A stretch of DNA of 64,000 nt, taken from contig NZ_JAAGRY010000001.1 in assembly GCF_015707995.1 (NCBI RefSeq), forward strand, positions 1 to 64,000. Direction: 5' to 3'. This DNA is from Microbacterium paulum. GTDB taxonomy: Bacteria; Actinomycetota; Actinomycetes; Actinomycetales; Microbacteriaceae. The position numbers and the translations under genes are program-made. The notes below the pieces were generated by a model that did no database searches, was not told the DNA's origin, and was given only the letters and a program-made list of their open reading frames with translations. Shown piece after piece: positions 34,994 through 46,834 of the stretch (positions are counted from its first letter, which is position 1; the number at the start of each line of letters is the position of its first letter).

Positions 34994-35545
34994 TCAGCGT
35001 GCGAGGTGACGCCCTGACGAGTGGCCAGCGACGGCGCTCGGCGACGAGTCAGGGGTGAGAGCATCCTCACGTTCCTGCAACGTGTGCTGCAGATAGCGGT
35101 TGATGACGGTGTGGTTCGTTCCGTCCGCGCCGCCCGTCAGGGGCACGTGGTGGAACGAGTACGCCGGGTACGGCGTCGCCTCCCGCAGCGCTTCCAACCA
35201 CGCATCCACGTCCTCGGGCAGTACCCAATCCGGCGGCGGCGGATTCGACTGTAGGAACTCCGTCGCCCCGGCATATGCCTCAGAGTCTTCGAGCATCTCG
35301 TGGATCGTGACCGCCACCGCCCGCGCCAACGCGACCGGGTTCCGGTCGGCGATCACGGTCGGCTCGACCTCCGGGTCATCGGTCCAGACGATGATGCCGA
35401 GAGACAGGGCGCTCGGCGGGCTTATCTTGCGCCGAGGATCCGCAGCGTTCGTGGACGTCGATGCTGGTGGTTCCTTCCCTCGCAGGTTCGCGCGCACGAT
35501 GGCGTGGTCGGCGTACCTGTGAGGTAGGACCCAGTTGGCGGTCAC
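34994..35545 (-). CDS. Element protein with the shared C-terminal tail
   Basis: A 183-residue protein of unknown function that starts with GTG 35545. It has a basic N-terminus, a hydrophobic strand-helix-strand part (IIVWTDDPEVEPTVIADRNPVALARAVAVTIHEML) and a tryptophan/proline patch (PPPPDWVLPEDVDAWLEAL). The end QHTLQEREDALTPDSSP with RE at 159-160 carries the shared tail. It is the last gene of the conjugative region before the AraC regulator. Confidence 0.55.
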   Translation of the reverse strand: MTANWVLPHRYADHAIVRANLRGKEPPASTSTNAADPRRKISPPSALSLGIIVWTDDPEVEPTVIADRNPVALARAVAVTIHEMLEDSEAYAGATEFLQSNPPPPDWVLPEDVDAWLEALREATPYPAYSFHHVPLTGGADGTNHTVINRYLQHTLQEREDALTPDSSPSAVAGHSSGRHLAR

Positions 35546-35562
35546 TGGTATCGGGCAGTCGT

Positions 35563-36408
35563 CTATCGTCGGTAAATTTGCCGATACTGCTGCGGGGACA
35601 GACCGTGTACCTGACGGAAGGCGCGTGAGGCGTGGCTGGGGTCGGTCCATCCGACGCGACGTGCGATGGTTTCGACGGTGTCGCTGCTTGAGCGTAGAAG
35701 GTCGGCCATGCGTCGTGAACGTTCGTTGCGAAGGAACGCTGCTGGGCTTGTGCCGACGTGGCGGGTGAAGAGTCGGGCGAGTTGCGATCGAGAGATCGCG
35801 GCCTCGTCGGCGAGAACATCCATGGTCCACGCGCGGCCAAGATCGTTCATGAGCAACGCCATTGCGTGGCGTACCGAGGGGTGTTCGGGCGAGTGCTCGG
35901 GGACGGGTCGCGTGAGGATATCGAGCAGGTCCACTGCCAGACTCAAGCGGCGAAGTGTCGGCAAATGGTGCCGTTCACCGTCGATCAACCGTTGCAGGGA
36001 AGCATTCACGTGCGGGAACACTGTGGAAGGCACGTCGAGCACGGTCGGGTCTGACCGGTGACTATCTGAAAGCACAAGAGGAGCAGGAGCGCTGGACTGA
36101 GTGATCCAGCGCTCCTGCTCCTCAAGGAATGCCGTGTCAATGTATGCGGTGGTGGTGATGACTAGACCGGCGGGTTCTCCCGCATACCAGCGGCCTGGAG
36201 GGAGCAGCACGACCTGCCCTGCGGCAAGATCGACTTCACCGGTCTCGTGCCTGAGCGTCGTGGTGCCCGAGTTCACGATCATCACCTTGGTCGCGTCGAC
36301 AGCAACCCGACCCGTCGAGGCGGAGTGGAGCACGCGCTTTACCGACAGTGGAAAGGGATTATCACGCGCGCCCAGAGCCTGCGCTCGTGCTTCCGGGGAT
36401 GCAGGCAT
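35563..36408 (-). CDS. AraC-family transcriptional regulator
   Basis: A 281-residue regulator. An N-terminal cupin-like ligand-binding part (residues 30-130) is followed by a C-terminal AraC domain with two HTH units: MDVLADEAAISRSQLARLFTRHVGTSPAAFLRNERSRRMADLL and DTVETIARRVGWTDPSHASRAFRQVHGLSPQQYRQ. It ends the nrd-flavin reductase operon in the minus direction (4 bp after the reductase gene). It may regulate that operon or an unrelated response; the ligand is unknown. Confidence 0.85.
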   Translation of the reverse strand: MPASPEARAQALGARDNPFPLSVKRVLHSASTGRVAVDATKVMIVNSGTTTLRHETGEVDLAAGQVVLLPPGRWYAGEPAGLVITTTAYIDTAFLEEQERWITQSSAPAPLVLSDSHRSDPTVLDVPSTVFPHVNASLQRLIDGERHHLPTLRRLSLAVDLLDILTRPVPEHSPEHPSVRHAMALLMNDLGRAWTMDVLADEAAISRSQLARLFTRHVGTSPAAFLRNERSRRMADLLRSSSDTVETIARRVGWTDPSHASRAFRQVHGLSPQQYRQIYRR

Positions 36409-36412
36409 CGCA

Positions 36413-36988
36413 TCAACGCACCGAGTTCTGACCTTCGATGAGTCGAGCGAAGCGGAGGATGTAGTCCCGGAGGAACTGCACGGTCGATTCCTGCGAGATG
36501 TTCCCATCCTCACCGAAAAGGGTGGGTGATTGGGAAAGGAAGACCTCGGGCTGTCCGGGGGTGGGCATGTCGAAGTATGAGAGTGCGAGCCGGAGGTTCT
36601 TCTGCGAGCTGTACCCGCCCATGCGGCCAACGGAGTGGCTGATGATCCCTGCGGGCAGGTTCTTCCAGGCGACATCGCTGTTGGGTTTGGAGCCGATGTC
36701 GATGGCGTTTTTCAAGCAGGCGGGGATGGTGCGGTTGTTCTCTGGTGTGACGAACAACACGCCGTCGGAGGCTTTGATGATCTCGCGGAACTGGGTGTAT
36801 TCCGGCGGGGTGGGTTTGTCGGTGATGTCGGGATCGTCGTAGTCGAAGTCGTAGAGAGGAAGGTCGCGGATCTCAACGATGCGTGCGTCGTAGTCTTCGG
36901 GAAAGTAGCCGATGGCATTGTGGGCGATCTTGCGTGCGTCGGAGCCGCGGCGCAGACTGCCGACAAGGACGGAGACGTTCTTACTCAA
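36413..36988 (-). CDS. NADPH-dependent FMN reductase
   Basis: A 191-residue flavodoxin-fold NAD(P)H:FMN reductase. The FMN-binding P-loop lies in LVGSLRRGSDARKIA and TPENNRTIPACLKNAIDIGSKP is the family signature. It uses NADPH to reduce free or bound flavin. It follows nrdF by 47 bp in the same direction, so an attractive role is reducing the flavodoxin-like NrdI to activate the Mn cofactor of NrdF; that is inference. Quinone or azo reduction is possible too. Confidence 0.8.
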   Translation of the reverse strand: MSKNVSVLVGSLRRGSDARKIAHNAIGYFPEDYDARIVEIRDLPLYDFDYDDPDITDKPTPPEYTQFREIIKASDGVLFVTPENNRTIPACLKNAIDIGSKPNSDVAWKNLPAGIISHSVGRMGGYSSQKNLRLALSYFDMPTPGQPEVFLSQSPTLFGEDGNISQESTVQFLRDYILRFARLIEGQNSVR

Positions 36989-37035
36989 GGGGTGATTCTC
37001 TTTCTCTGGGGTGGATGTGTGGGAGTGACGGCCGG

Positions 37036-40246
<3,211 letters not shown>

Positions 40247-40250
<4 letters not shown>

Positions 40251-40750
40251 GCGGTCTTCCTCTCGGTGGATGTCAGATTGTCGGAGGCCTGCTCCCAGAA
40301 GCGGGTCAGGCCGTTGTTCACGTGTTCGATATCGCGCAGGGTGCCGAGCAGCTCGAAGCGGTACAGCTCCGGGACCTGGCATTTGGCAGAGATGACGGGA
40401 CCGGCGAGGCAGTAGTGCTCGCCGAAGTTCGTGTTCCCCGCCGTGATCACACCCCGAATGAGGGCACGGTTCGCCGGGTCGTTCAGGAACGAGATCACCT
40501 GCTTCGGCACCGCCCCGGATCGTTCGCCTCCGCCGTACGTGGGGACAACGAGCACGAAGGGCCGCGCGACCCGGATCAGCCCCTCCACTCGTGGCCGCAG
40601 CGGGATACGGACCGCGGGCTGGTCGAGCCGGTCGACGAAGCGGCGGGTGTTCTCCGACACGCTTGAGAAGAACACGAGATCAGGCGACTGGGCGGCGGCG
40701 AGTTCGCGCACTGAGGGCGCTGCGCGCCGGGACTCAGGTGGGAGTGGCAT
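40247..40750 (-). CDS. nrdI: Flavodoxin-like NrdI
   Basis: NrdI (167 residues) is a flavodoxin-like protein that supplies an oxidant for assembly of the Mn(III)2-tyrosyl cofactor of NrdF. Typical motifs are [16 protein letters not shown] (FMN phosphate loop), VVPTYGGG and [16 protein letters not shown]. The ATG 40750 start is close to the NrdR-like box upstream, and it overlaps nrdE downstream. It begins the operon nrdI-nrdE-nrdF-flavin reductase-araC. Confidence 0.94.
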
Positions 40751-40796
40751 AGCGATCCTCCTCGCTCTCTCTGGCTGTGACGCGCCACGCCACCAA

Positions 40797-40812
40797 CCAC
40801 TACATGTTGTGC
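40797..40812 (-). promoter_or_regulatory. Putative NrdR box upstream of nrdIEF
   Basis: CCACTACATGTTGTGC is an imperfect palindrome close to the NrdR consensus. It lies 47-62 bp upstream of nrdI. A second box at the standard 31-bp distance is not clear. Confidence 0.55.
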
Positions 40813-40921
40813 CTCACCGATGTTTGGAGCGGCGTATCTAGTAATAACATCGATGTGGTTCACTTGTCTTCGCCACGCCAAGGTTTGGAACTACGGCGGG
40901 CCGAACAATAGGATGTGTGGC

Positions 40922-41185
40922 ATGGGACGAACGCACGTGGACGAGCGCAATGAGGGTGCGTGGCTGGAGGCCATCACCTTGTTTCAATCCGTGCGAGACG
41001 CCGACCATGACGCTGCGGCTCGCCTATTGCGAACGTCTTCCGACCCCGAAGCGGTGATGCTGAACCTCCTGCGCATGCTCGGCGTGTACCTGCGCGGAGA
41101 AGCACCCGACAAGCTCGACCACTTCATCGCCGCATCCCATCGCGCTGGCCCGCCCCCAAGCCCTCCGCTTCCACCGCTCACGTGA
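40922..41185 (+). CDS. Small protein of unknown function upstream of the Mn transporter
   Basis: An 87-residue protein, helical in the first 60 residues (NEGAWLEAITLFQSVRDADHDAAARLL, then SDPEAVMLNLLRMLGVYLRG), ending in a proline-rich tip. Starts at ATG 40922, or ATG 40913, are possible. It is 45 bp before the substrate-binding gene and in the same direction, so it may be part of that operon. No family is recognised. Confidence 0.5.
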   Translation: MGRTHVDERNEGAWLEAITLFQSVRDADHDAAARLLRTSSDPEAVMLNLLRMLGVYLRGEAPDKLDHFIAASHRAGPPPSPPLPPLT

Positions 41186-41230
41186 ACTTCCACCCCGCAC
41201 CCCGTCACCCGTTCAGCTAAGGAACCATCC

Positions 41231-42172
41231 ATGCCACGTAACTCCCGCTTCATCTCCCGCCGTTCCCTGCCGCTGCTGGCAACGTCCGTGCTCGCGCTCT
41301 CTCTTGCTGGATGCGCAACATCCGGCGAGAACGATGCAGGAGCAGACGATGAGCGTCCCGTGGTGCTGACGACGTTCACCGTTCTCGCGGACATCGCCGA
41401 GAACGTCGCGGGCGACCATCTGCGGGTGGAGTCGATCACGAAGGTCGGGGCGGAGATCCACGGCTACGAACCCACACCCGGCGACATCCGCAGAGCATCG
41501 GAGGCCGACCTCATCCTCGACAACGGGATGAATCTCGAGGCGTGGTTCGGACAGCTCGTCGAAGGCATGGACGTGCCTCACGTCGTCGTCAGCGAGGGAG
41601 TCGAGGCCATCGACATCACCGAGGACGCCTACGCCGGGATGCCGAACCCGCACGCGTGGATGAGCCCGGTGAACGTGCAGACCTACGTCGACAACATGGT
41701 CGACGCGTTCAGCGACCTCGACCCCGACAACGCGAGCGAATACGAGGCCAACGGCGAGGCGTACAAGGCCGAGCTACAGACCGTGCAGGACGAGCTGGTC
41801 GACGAGCTGTCGGTCCTGCCCGATAACCAGCGGGCGCTGGTCACCTGTGAAGGCGCGTTCTCCTACCTCGCCCGGGACGCCGGGCTGACAGAGAAGTACA
41901 TCTGGGCAGTCAACGCCGAGCAGCAGGCCACCCCCCAGCAGATCACCTCTGCCATCGAGTTCGTACGCGACAACGACGTGCCAGCGGTGTTCTGCGAGTC
42001 CACCGTGTCCGACGCCCCGATGCAGCAGGTCGTCGAAGCAACCGATGCCGAGTTCGGCGGCGTGCTGTACGTCGACTCCCTCTCCGAAGCGGACGGCCCG
42101 GTCCCGACCTACCTGGAACTAATCCGCCATGACGCGACCACCATCATCGACGCGCTGACGGCACGCAACTGA
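41231..42172 (+). CDS. Metal ABC transporter substrate-binding lipoprotein (Mn/Zn)
   Basis: A 313-residue cluster A-I (ZnuA/TroA/MntA-type) binding protein. The lipobox LSLAGC places the lipidated cysteine at residue 28. Metal-ligand positions are H in GAEIHGYEP, H in PNPHAWMSP, E in FCESTVSD and D in LYVDSLSE; the E/D pair is usual for manganese importers. The stop overlaps the ATPase start by one base (TGATG). Confidence 0.9.
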   Translation: MPRNSRFISRRSLPLLATSVLALSLAGCATSGENDAGADDERPVVLTTFTVLADIAENVAGDHLRVESITKVGAEIHGYEPTPGDIRRASEADLILDNGMNLEAWFGQLVEGMDVPHVVVSEGVEAIDITEDAYAGMPNPHAWMSPVNVQTYVDNMVDAFSDLDPDNASEYEANGEAYKAELQTVQDELVDELSVLPDNQRALVTCEGAFSYLARDAGLTEKYIWAVNAEQQATPQQITSAIEFVRDNDVPAVFCESTVSDAPMQQVVEATDAEFGGVLYVDSLSEADGPVPTYLELIRHDATTIIDALTARN

Positions 42173-42909
42173 TGACGACAGCGATCTCGGTGCACGACGT
42201 CACCGTGCACTATGGCGAGGTCCTCGCCCTCGACCACGCCACCCTCGACATCCAGGCAGGACGCGTGTGCGGACTCGTCGGCATGAACGGATCCGGGAAG
42301 TCCACCCTGTTCAAGACCATCATGGGGCTGCTGCGCCCTGACTCCGGCACCGTGCGCGTCAACGGCCAGAACCCGGCCAAGGCACGCAAGTCCGGGATCG
42401 TCGGCTATGTGCCGCAGAGCGAGGACGTCGACTGGGCATTCCCGGTGACCGTGCGCGATGTCGTCATGACCGGCCGCTACGGGCACATGGGATTCACCCG
42501 CCACGCGAAAAGATCTGACCACGACGCCGTCGATCACGCGCTGGAACGGGTGGAGCTCACCGAGTACGCGAACCGGCAGATCGGGCAGCTCTCCGGCGGC
42601 CAGAAGAAACGCGCCTTCGTCGCCCGGGGCATCGCCCAGGGGGCGACCATTCTGCTGTTGGATGAGCCGTTCGCCGGGGTCGACAAACGCTCCGAGGCCA
42701 CGATCACCCGGCTGCTGCGCGAGCTTGCCGACGACGGGACCACGATCCTCGTCTCCACCCACGACCTCCACGCCCTGCCAGGCCTTGCTGACGAGGCCGT
42801 GCTCCTCATGCGCCGCGTGCTCATGCACGGCGACCCGAACGAGGTGCTCCAGCCCGACAACCTTGCCCTGGCCTTCGGCCTGGACGTCCTGAACCGAGGC
42901 GACAACTGA
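42172..42909 (+). CDS. Metal ABC transporter ATP-binding protein
   Basis: A 245-residue ABC ATPase. Walker A GMNGSGKSTL, signature LSGGQKKRAF, Walker B ILLLDEPFAGVD and switch histidine STHDLHALP are all intact. The Mn/Zn-family feature YVPQSEDVDWAFPVTVRDVV is present. It powers import with the following permease, with which it overlaps by one base. Confidence 0.93.
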   Translation: MTTAISVHDVTVHYGEVLALDHATLDIQAGRVCGLVGMNGSGKSTLFKTIMGLLRPDSGTVRVNGQNPAKARKSGIVGYVPQSEDVDWAFPVTVRDVVMTGRYGHMGFTRHAKRSDHDAVDHALERVELTEYANRQIGQLSGGQKKRAFVARGIAQGATILLLDEPFAGVDKRSEATITRLLRELADDGTTILVSTHDLHALPGLADEAVLLMRRVLMHGDPNEVLQPDNLALAFGLDVLNRGDN

Positions 42910-43784
42910 TGAACCTGATCGACTTCTTCCTCGAACCCCTCAGCTACGACTTCATGGTGCGCGCCCTCGCGACCACCCTGATCGCCTCGATCGTGTGCGC
43001 GGTGCTCTCCTGCTGGCTCGTCCTGATCGGCTGGTCGCTCATGGGCGACGCCGTCTCCCACGCCGTCCTCCCCGGAGTGGTCCTGGCCTACATCGTCGGC
43101 GCCCCCTTCGCCCTCGGCGCGGTGATCTTCGGGTTCCTCGCCGTCGCCCTCATCGGCGCGGTCAGAGACACCAGTCGGGTGAAAGAGGACGCCGCGATCG
43201 GGATCGTGTTCAGCACCCTGTTCGCTCTGGGGCTCGTGCTGATCTCCGTCACCCCGTCGCAGACCGACCTGAACCACATCATCTTCGGCAACCTGCTCGG
43301 CGTGTCCTGGGCCGACCTCACCCAGGTCATCATCCTCGGCGCGATCACCTTCACGATCCTCGTCACCAAACGCCGCGACTTCACCCTCTACGCCTTCGAC
43401 CCCACCCACGCCCACGCGATCGGACTGAACCCGAAGATCCTCGGTGCAGCGCTCCTCGGCCTCCTCGCCCTCACCGCCGTCGTCGCCCTCCAGGCCGTCG
43501 GCGTCATCCTGGTCGTGGCGATGCTCATCATCCCGGGAGCGACCGCATACCTGCTCACGGACCGCTTCGGACGCATGCTCGTCATCGCCCCCGCGATCTC
43601 CGCAGCCTGCGCCGTCATCGGCCTGTACTTGAGCTACTACCTCGACACCGCCTCCGGCGGCATGGTCGTCCTCGCCCATGGAGCCGTGTTCGCCTTCGTT
43701 TACCTCTTCAGCCCCCGGCACGGTCTCATCGGAACCCGGGTCATGAGCACACGTCGCCGTCGGGCACTCGCTTCCGCTCAGTAG
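42909..43784 (+). CDS. Metal ABC transporter permease (ABC-3 family)
   Basis: A 291-residue permease of the ZnuB/TroC family with about eight membrane helices. Features include GDAVSHAVLPGVVLAY (ABC-3 signature) and LLLALTAVVALQAVGVILVVAMLIIPGATAYLL. With the lipoprotein and ATPase it forms a Mn(II)/Zn(II) importer. The first regulator starts a few bases past its stop codon. Confidence 0.92.
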   Translation: MNLIDFFLEPLSYDFMVRALATTLIASIVCAVLSCWLVLIGWSLMGDAVSHAVLPGVVLAYIVGAPFALGAVIFGFLAVALIGAVRDTSRVKEDAAIGIVFSTLFALGLVLISVTPSQTDLNHIIFGNLLGVSWADLTQVIILGAITFTILVTKRRDFTLYAFDPTHAHAIGLNPKILGAALLGLLALTAVVALQAVGVILVVAMLIIPGATAYLLTDRFGRMLVIAPAISAACAVIGLYLSYYLDTASGGMVVLAHGAVFAFVYLFSPRHGLIGTRVMSTRRRRALASAQ

Positions 43785-43795
43785 TGGCATCCCGC

Positions 43796-44488
43796 ATGCG
43801 CGGCAAGAGCGACCGGTCAAGGACCAGAGCACGCTATCTCCGTGCGATCTGGTCCCTGACTGAGAACAGTGACGCTCCGGTTACGGTGACGGGCCTTGCC
43901 CGTGCGCTGCGGTTCGTGCCGGGGAGCGTGTCCGAACAGGTGAAGCGACTCGTCGATGACGGCCTCGTCGACCACGAACGGTACAAGAGCATCTCCCTCA
44001 CCCCTTGGGGACACCTCGAAGCGATGCGGGCACTGCGGGCGAACCGGATACTTCGATGCTTCCTCCACGACGTCCTCGACCTGCCCTGGAGTGAACTCGC
44101 CACCAATGCCGACGCATTGGAAGCGAGCAGCTCACCGCGCTTCCTCCAACGGATCGAGGCTTCCCTCGACCAGCCCACCCACGACCCCTACGGGCAACCC
44201 ATCCCCACCCCAGACGGTCACATCGAATCCCGCCGAGATGCCCGTCTGCGGGAACTCGCACGCCCGCGATGGGCTCCCGTGAGGATCACGCGCGTCGCCG
44301 ACGCGCCACTCGAAACACTGGTCTTCCTCGACGAGCGACACCTTCGCCCCGGCACATGGCTACGCATCCAGGCCTGCACAGCGGAAGTCGACATCATCGA
44401 GGTCCGCACGGCGGAATGGCATGGCACGCTGCTCCCTGCCGGAGCAGGCGTGCTCCATGCATCACTCCACGACGAAGCTGCGCGGTGA
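43796..44488 (+). CDS. DtxR/MntR-family regulator with degenerate metal ligands
   Basis: A 230-residue DtxR-family protein: N-terminal winged helix (NSDAPVTVTGLARALRFVPGSVSEQVKRLVDDGLVDHER), helical dimerisation part and a FeoA/SH3-like C-terminal part. Aligned to its neighbour, the metal-ligand helix WSELATNADALEASSS has alanine where histidines normally stand, so metal sensing may be lost. A GTG at 43784 overlapping the permease stop (TAGTG) is an alternative start. It is cotranscribed with the transporter. Confidence 0.75.
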   Translation: MRGKSDRSRTRARYLRAIWSLTENSDAPVTVTGLARALRFVPGSVSEQVKRLVDDGLVDHERYKSISLTPWGHLEAMRALRANRILRCFLHDVLDLPWSELATNADALEASSSPRFLQRIEASLDQPTHDPYGQPIPTPDGHIESRRDARLRELARPRWAPVRITRVADAPLETLVFLDERHLRPGTWLRIQACTAEVDIIEVRTAEWHGTLLPAGAGVLHASLHDEAAR

Positions 44489-44493
44489 CAGCA

Positions 44494-45174
44494 TCAACTA
44501 GCCACGACAGACACATAGAGTGCATCTGTCGCCGAACGCCCCAGTGCTACCGAGGTGTCCGATCCCTTAACTCGCGCGTCCAGTGCGTCCGAGAACGGGG
44601 CACCTTCGCCGATCTCCAGCGTTGATCCGATTACGAAACCATGCTCTTCGAAGAACTGCAGGAGCGCCGGGTCCGAGTCCGAAATGCGCTCGACCACCAC
44701 TCGGTGCCCCGCCCCGACTTCGGTCAGCTGCGTCGCCTCCGGGATATGCACCGTCCCGTCAGCGGATGGGATCGGATCACCATGAGGGTCGCGGGCGGGG
44801 AACTCCAAAAACTCGTCAATCCGGTCGATCATGAAATCTGACACCGCATGCTCAAGGTGCTCAGCCTCGTCATGCACCTGATCCCACGAGTACCCCAAGA
44901 CACTGACGAGGAACGACTCAATCAGCCGGTGCCGACGCACCATCGCCAGCGCGTAGGAGCGCCCCGTCTCCGTCAGCTCCACCGAACCATAAGGAGCATG
45001 CTCGACAAGACCCTGCGTAGAGAGCTTACGGACAGCATCCGAGACCGAAGAGAGCTTCAACCCTGTTCGCTCCGCGATCAGCGTCGGCGTCACCGGCACC
45101 GACGACCACTCCGTCAGACCCCACACAGCCTTCAAATAGTTCTGGGTGCTCGCGGACAACTCAGAGACGGACAT
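44494..45174 (-). CDS. MntR/DtxR-family metal-dependent repressor
   Basis: A 226-residue DtxR-family repressor. The HTH is at residues 25-60 (VTPTLIAERTGLKLSSVSDAVRKLSTQGLVEHAPYGSVELTE), the metal-binding helix WDQVHDEAEHLEHAVSD keeps the histidines and has glutamate at the position that favours manganese over iron, and the C-terminus is FeoA-like. ATG 45174 is chosen over 45201. It is convergent with the first DtxR-like gene, 5 bp away. Confidence 0.88.
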   Translation of the reverse strand: MSVSELSASTQNYLKAVWGLTEWSSVPVTPTLIAERTGLKLSSVSDAVRKLSTQGLVEHAPYGSVELTETGRSYALAMVRRHRLIESFLVSVLGYSWDQVHDEAEHLEHAVSDFMIDRIDEFLEFPARDPHGDPIPSADGTVHIPEATQLTEVGAGHRVVVERISDSDPALLQFFEEHGFVIGSTLEIGEGAPFSDALDARVKGSDTSVALGRSATDALYVSVVAS

Positions 45175-45284
45175 GACCTCAGAATAGCCCCGAACATCCA
45201 ACTACGACACGGCACCGTTCGAAAGTACGGAGATGAGATGGTGCAAGGTCGTTCGTCGCCAGACCCCCCCCGACCACGGCTCGG

Positions 45285-46361
45285 CTACCGGTCCAGCCGT
45301 GACTGGACCAGCGGAACATACGACGCATTCTTCTCGAAGCACAGCACGCGATAGCCATCGCTGACCGCTGCTTCCACCGTCGCCCCGGATCCAGCGAATG
45401 GCTCCAGCACCACTCCGTGCGGCGGGGCCACCAGCGTGACGAGCCAGCGCATCAACGCCAACGGCTTCACGGTTGTGTGCGATACCCCGAACGCGCGGGG
45501 TCGTTCCAATGTGGAGGGCTTGTGGTCGAAGCGGAAGATCGGGAACTTCCGCGACAGCGACTCGCCCTGCCACGTCCCCGTCAACACATCCAACGCATCC
45601 GCCTGGCCAGCGTCGAACGCGACGTTCGTCGGCCACCGGCCGTCAGCGAACCTGCCGTCGTCGATGTTGATCCCGCCGACGCCGTGCCGCAGGACGTTGC
45701 GGACGAGGTTTCCTTCCGGGGGTTTGCGGGCGATGATGATCGGCTCGAATGCCGGCCGCAACGCCGTACCCCACCCCTCCCACCGCTGCGCGTCCTCGGT
45801 CACTGGAGTGCCTTTGGACAGGACCGTGCGGGTCGCGCCGAGCACCCCGTCATGATCAGTGGTCTGCACGACCCGGTCGGTGCGTTGCATGCCCTGGTGC
45901 TTGTCGATGGCGTGCGAGAGGTCCATGCTCTTGGGCATTCCGGTGGTGTGTAGCCATGCAATCTGGTCGCGGATCTCGAACCCCGCATTCTCGATCCCGC
46001 GCACCATCCGGTGCCAAGTGCGTGCACCACCGAACGCTGCAACATACGCACCCGGCTTCAACGCATGCAATGCTCCTGCAGCCCACGCCGTGCACCACGT
46101 CTCGAACACCTCCGGCGCACTCATCTCACTTGTGTCGATGTGCGAAAGGGATTCCCGGAACCCGGATGCGTCATCCCATGCCTGCCCGTTGAAGCTCAAC
46201 CCGTAGGGCGGGTCCGTGACCAGGGCGTCGATGCTCCCTTCGGGCAGGAGCGGGAGGAGCTCGACCGCGTCACCGAGATAGAGCGTCGCCCGTTCATCGG
46301 CGAACACCGGCTTGGGTAGTTCGGTCAGGCGCGCGGCGGGCGTCGGGGTGGAGTCGGGCAT
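45285..46361 (-). CDS. DNA methyltransferase (amino-MTase, N4C/N6A)
   Basis: A 358-residue amino-methyltransferase. The catalytic motif IV is DPPYGL in LVTDPPYGLSFNGQAW, and the SAM-binding motif I is FAGSG in VLEPFAGSGATVEAA near the C-terminus: order IV before I, the beta class. Target recognition lies between them. No restriction partner is seen next to it, so it is probably an orphan methyltransferase of the element, protecting it against host restriction or marking its DNA. An upstream motif copy supports element ownership. Confidence 0.88.
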   Translation of the reverse strand: MPDSTPTPAARLTELPKPVFADERATLYLGDAVELLPLLPEGSIDALVTDPPYGLSFNGQAWDDASGFRESLSHIDTSEMSAPEVFETWCTAWAAGALHALKPGAYVAAFGGARTWHRMVRGIENAGFEIRDQIAWLHTTGMPKSMDLSHAIDKHQGMQRTDRVVQTTDHDGVLGATRTVLSKGTPVTEDAQRWEGWGTALRPAFEPIIIARKPPEGNLVRNVLRHGVGGINIDDGRFADGRWPTNVAFDAGQADALDVLTGTWQGESLSRKFPIFRFDHKPSTLERPRAFGVSHTTVKPLALMRWLVTLVAPPHGVVLEPFAGSGATVEAAVSDGYRVLCFEKNASYVPLVQSRLDR

Positions 46362-46834
46362 GACGGTGGCTCCCTGCTGTTCGGGGCCTGTCCGCGCTCG
46401 TGTGCGACGAACAAGCTCATCCGGCAGGTACGAGCCACACCGACGAAGTCGAGCCCACACAGCCCCAGCGTGGACGCCACGCGAGAGTCAGCGCCCACGC
46501 GCCAGATCAGAGCTCCACGAGGTGCCTGGGCGTCGCTGATTCCCACTGCCAGATTTCTCCCACACACGATCGGCAATCAACGGATGACGATGACGAATCG
46601 CATCTGATGCGATCCTGTCACCCATGTTGGCTGCGCCCACGGCGAACTGTTCTGCCGCGGAGTTTCAGAGATCTGACGAGTCGGGATCGTTGCCGTCACG
46701 ACTGACCGCAGAGCGGCGCGTCGAACGTTCTGATCATGACCCGCAGTGATGACGCAGGCCGCGCCAACTCCTGACACGGCGCAACTCACTCAATGAAAGA
46801 CCACCGTTATATGAGCGTGCGTAACGCATCGAAT
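46362..46834. other. Intergenic region without recognised gene
   Basis: These 473 bases carry the upstream motif copy before the methyltransferase at 46423-46432. The rest has no convincing open reading frame on either strand. This gap may hold the right boundary of the element. Confidence 0.4.
46423..46432 (-). promoter_or_regulatory. Element-wide upstream motif, copy before the methyltransferase
   Basis: Gene-sense CGTACCTGCC followed by GGATGAG, 62 bp upstream of the start. Confidence 0.5.

Noticed and set aside
40888..40920. Possible metal-repressor palindrome GTTTGG-N12-CCGAAC before the Mn transporter operon
   Set aside because: The arms are short with a mismatch and do not match a known DtxR or MntR box well enough.
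42534..43832. 432-codon minus-strand frame
   Set aside because: It is antisense to the metal ABC transporter genes and is low-complexity, rich in Glu, Asp and Gly.
46609..46626. Possible attR: GATCCTGTCACCC resembles part of the tRNA-Pro 3' end
   Set aside because: Only a short stretch matches, the acceptor strand is not repeated, and no flanking identity is seen.
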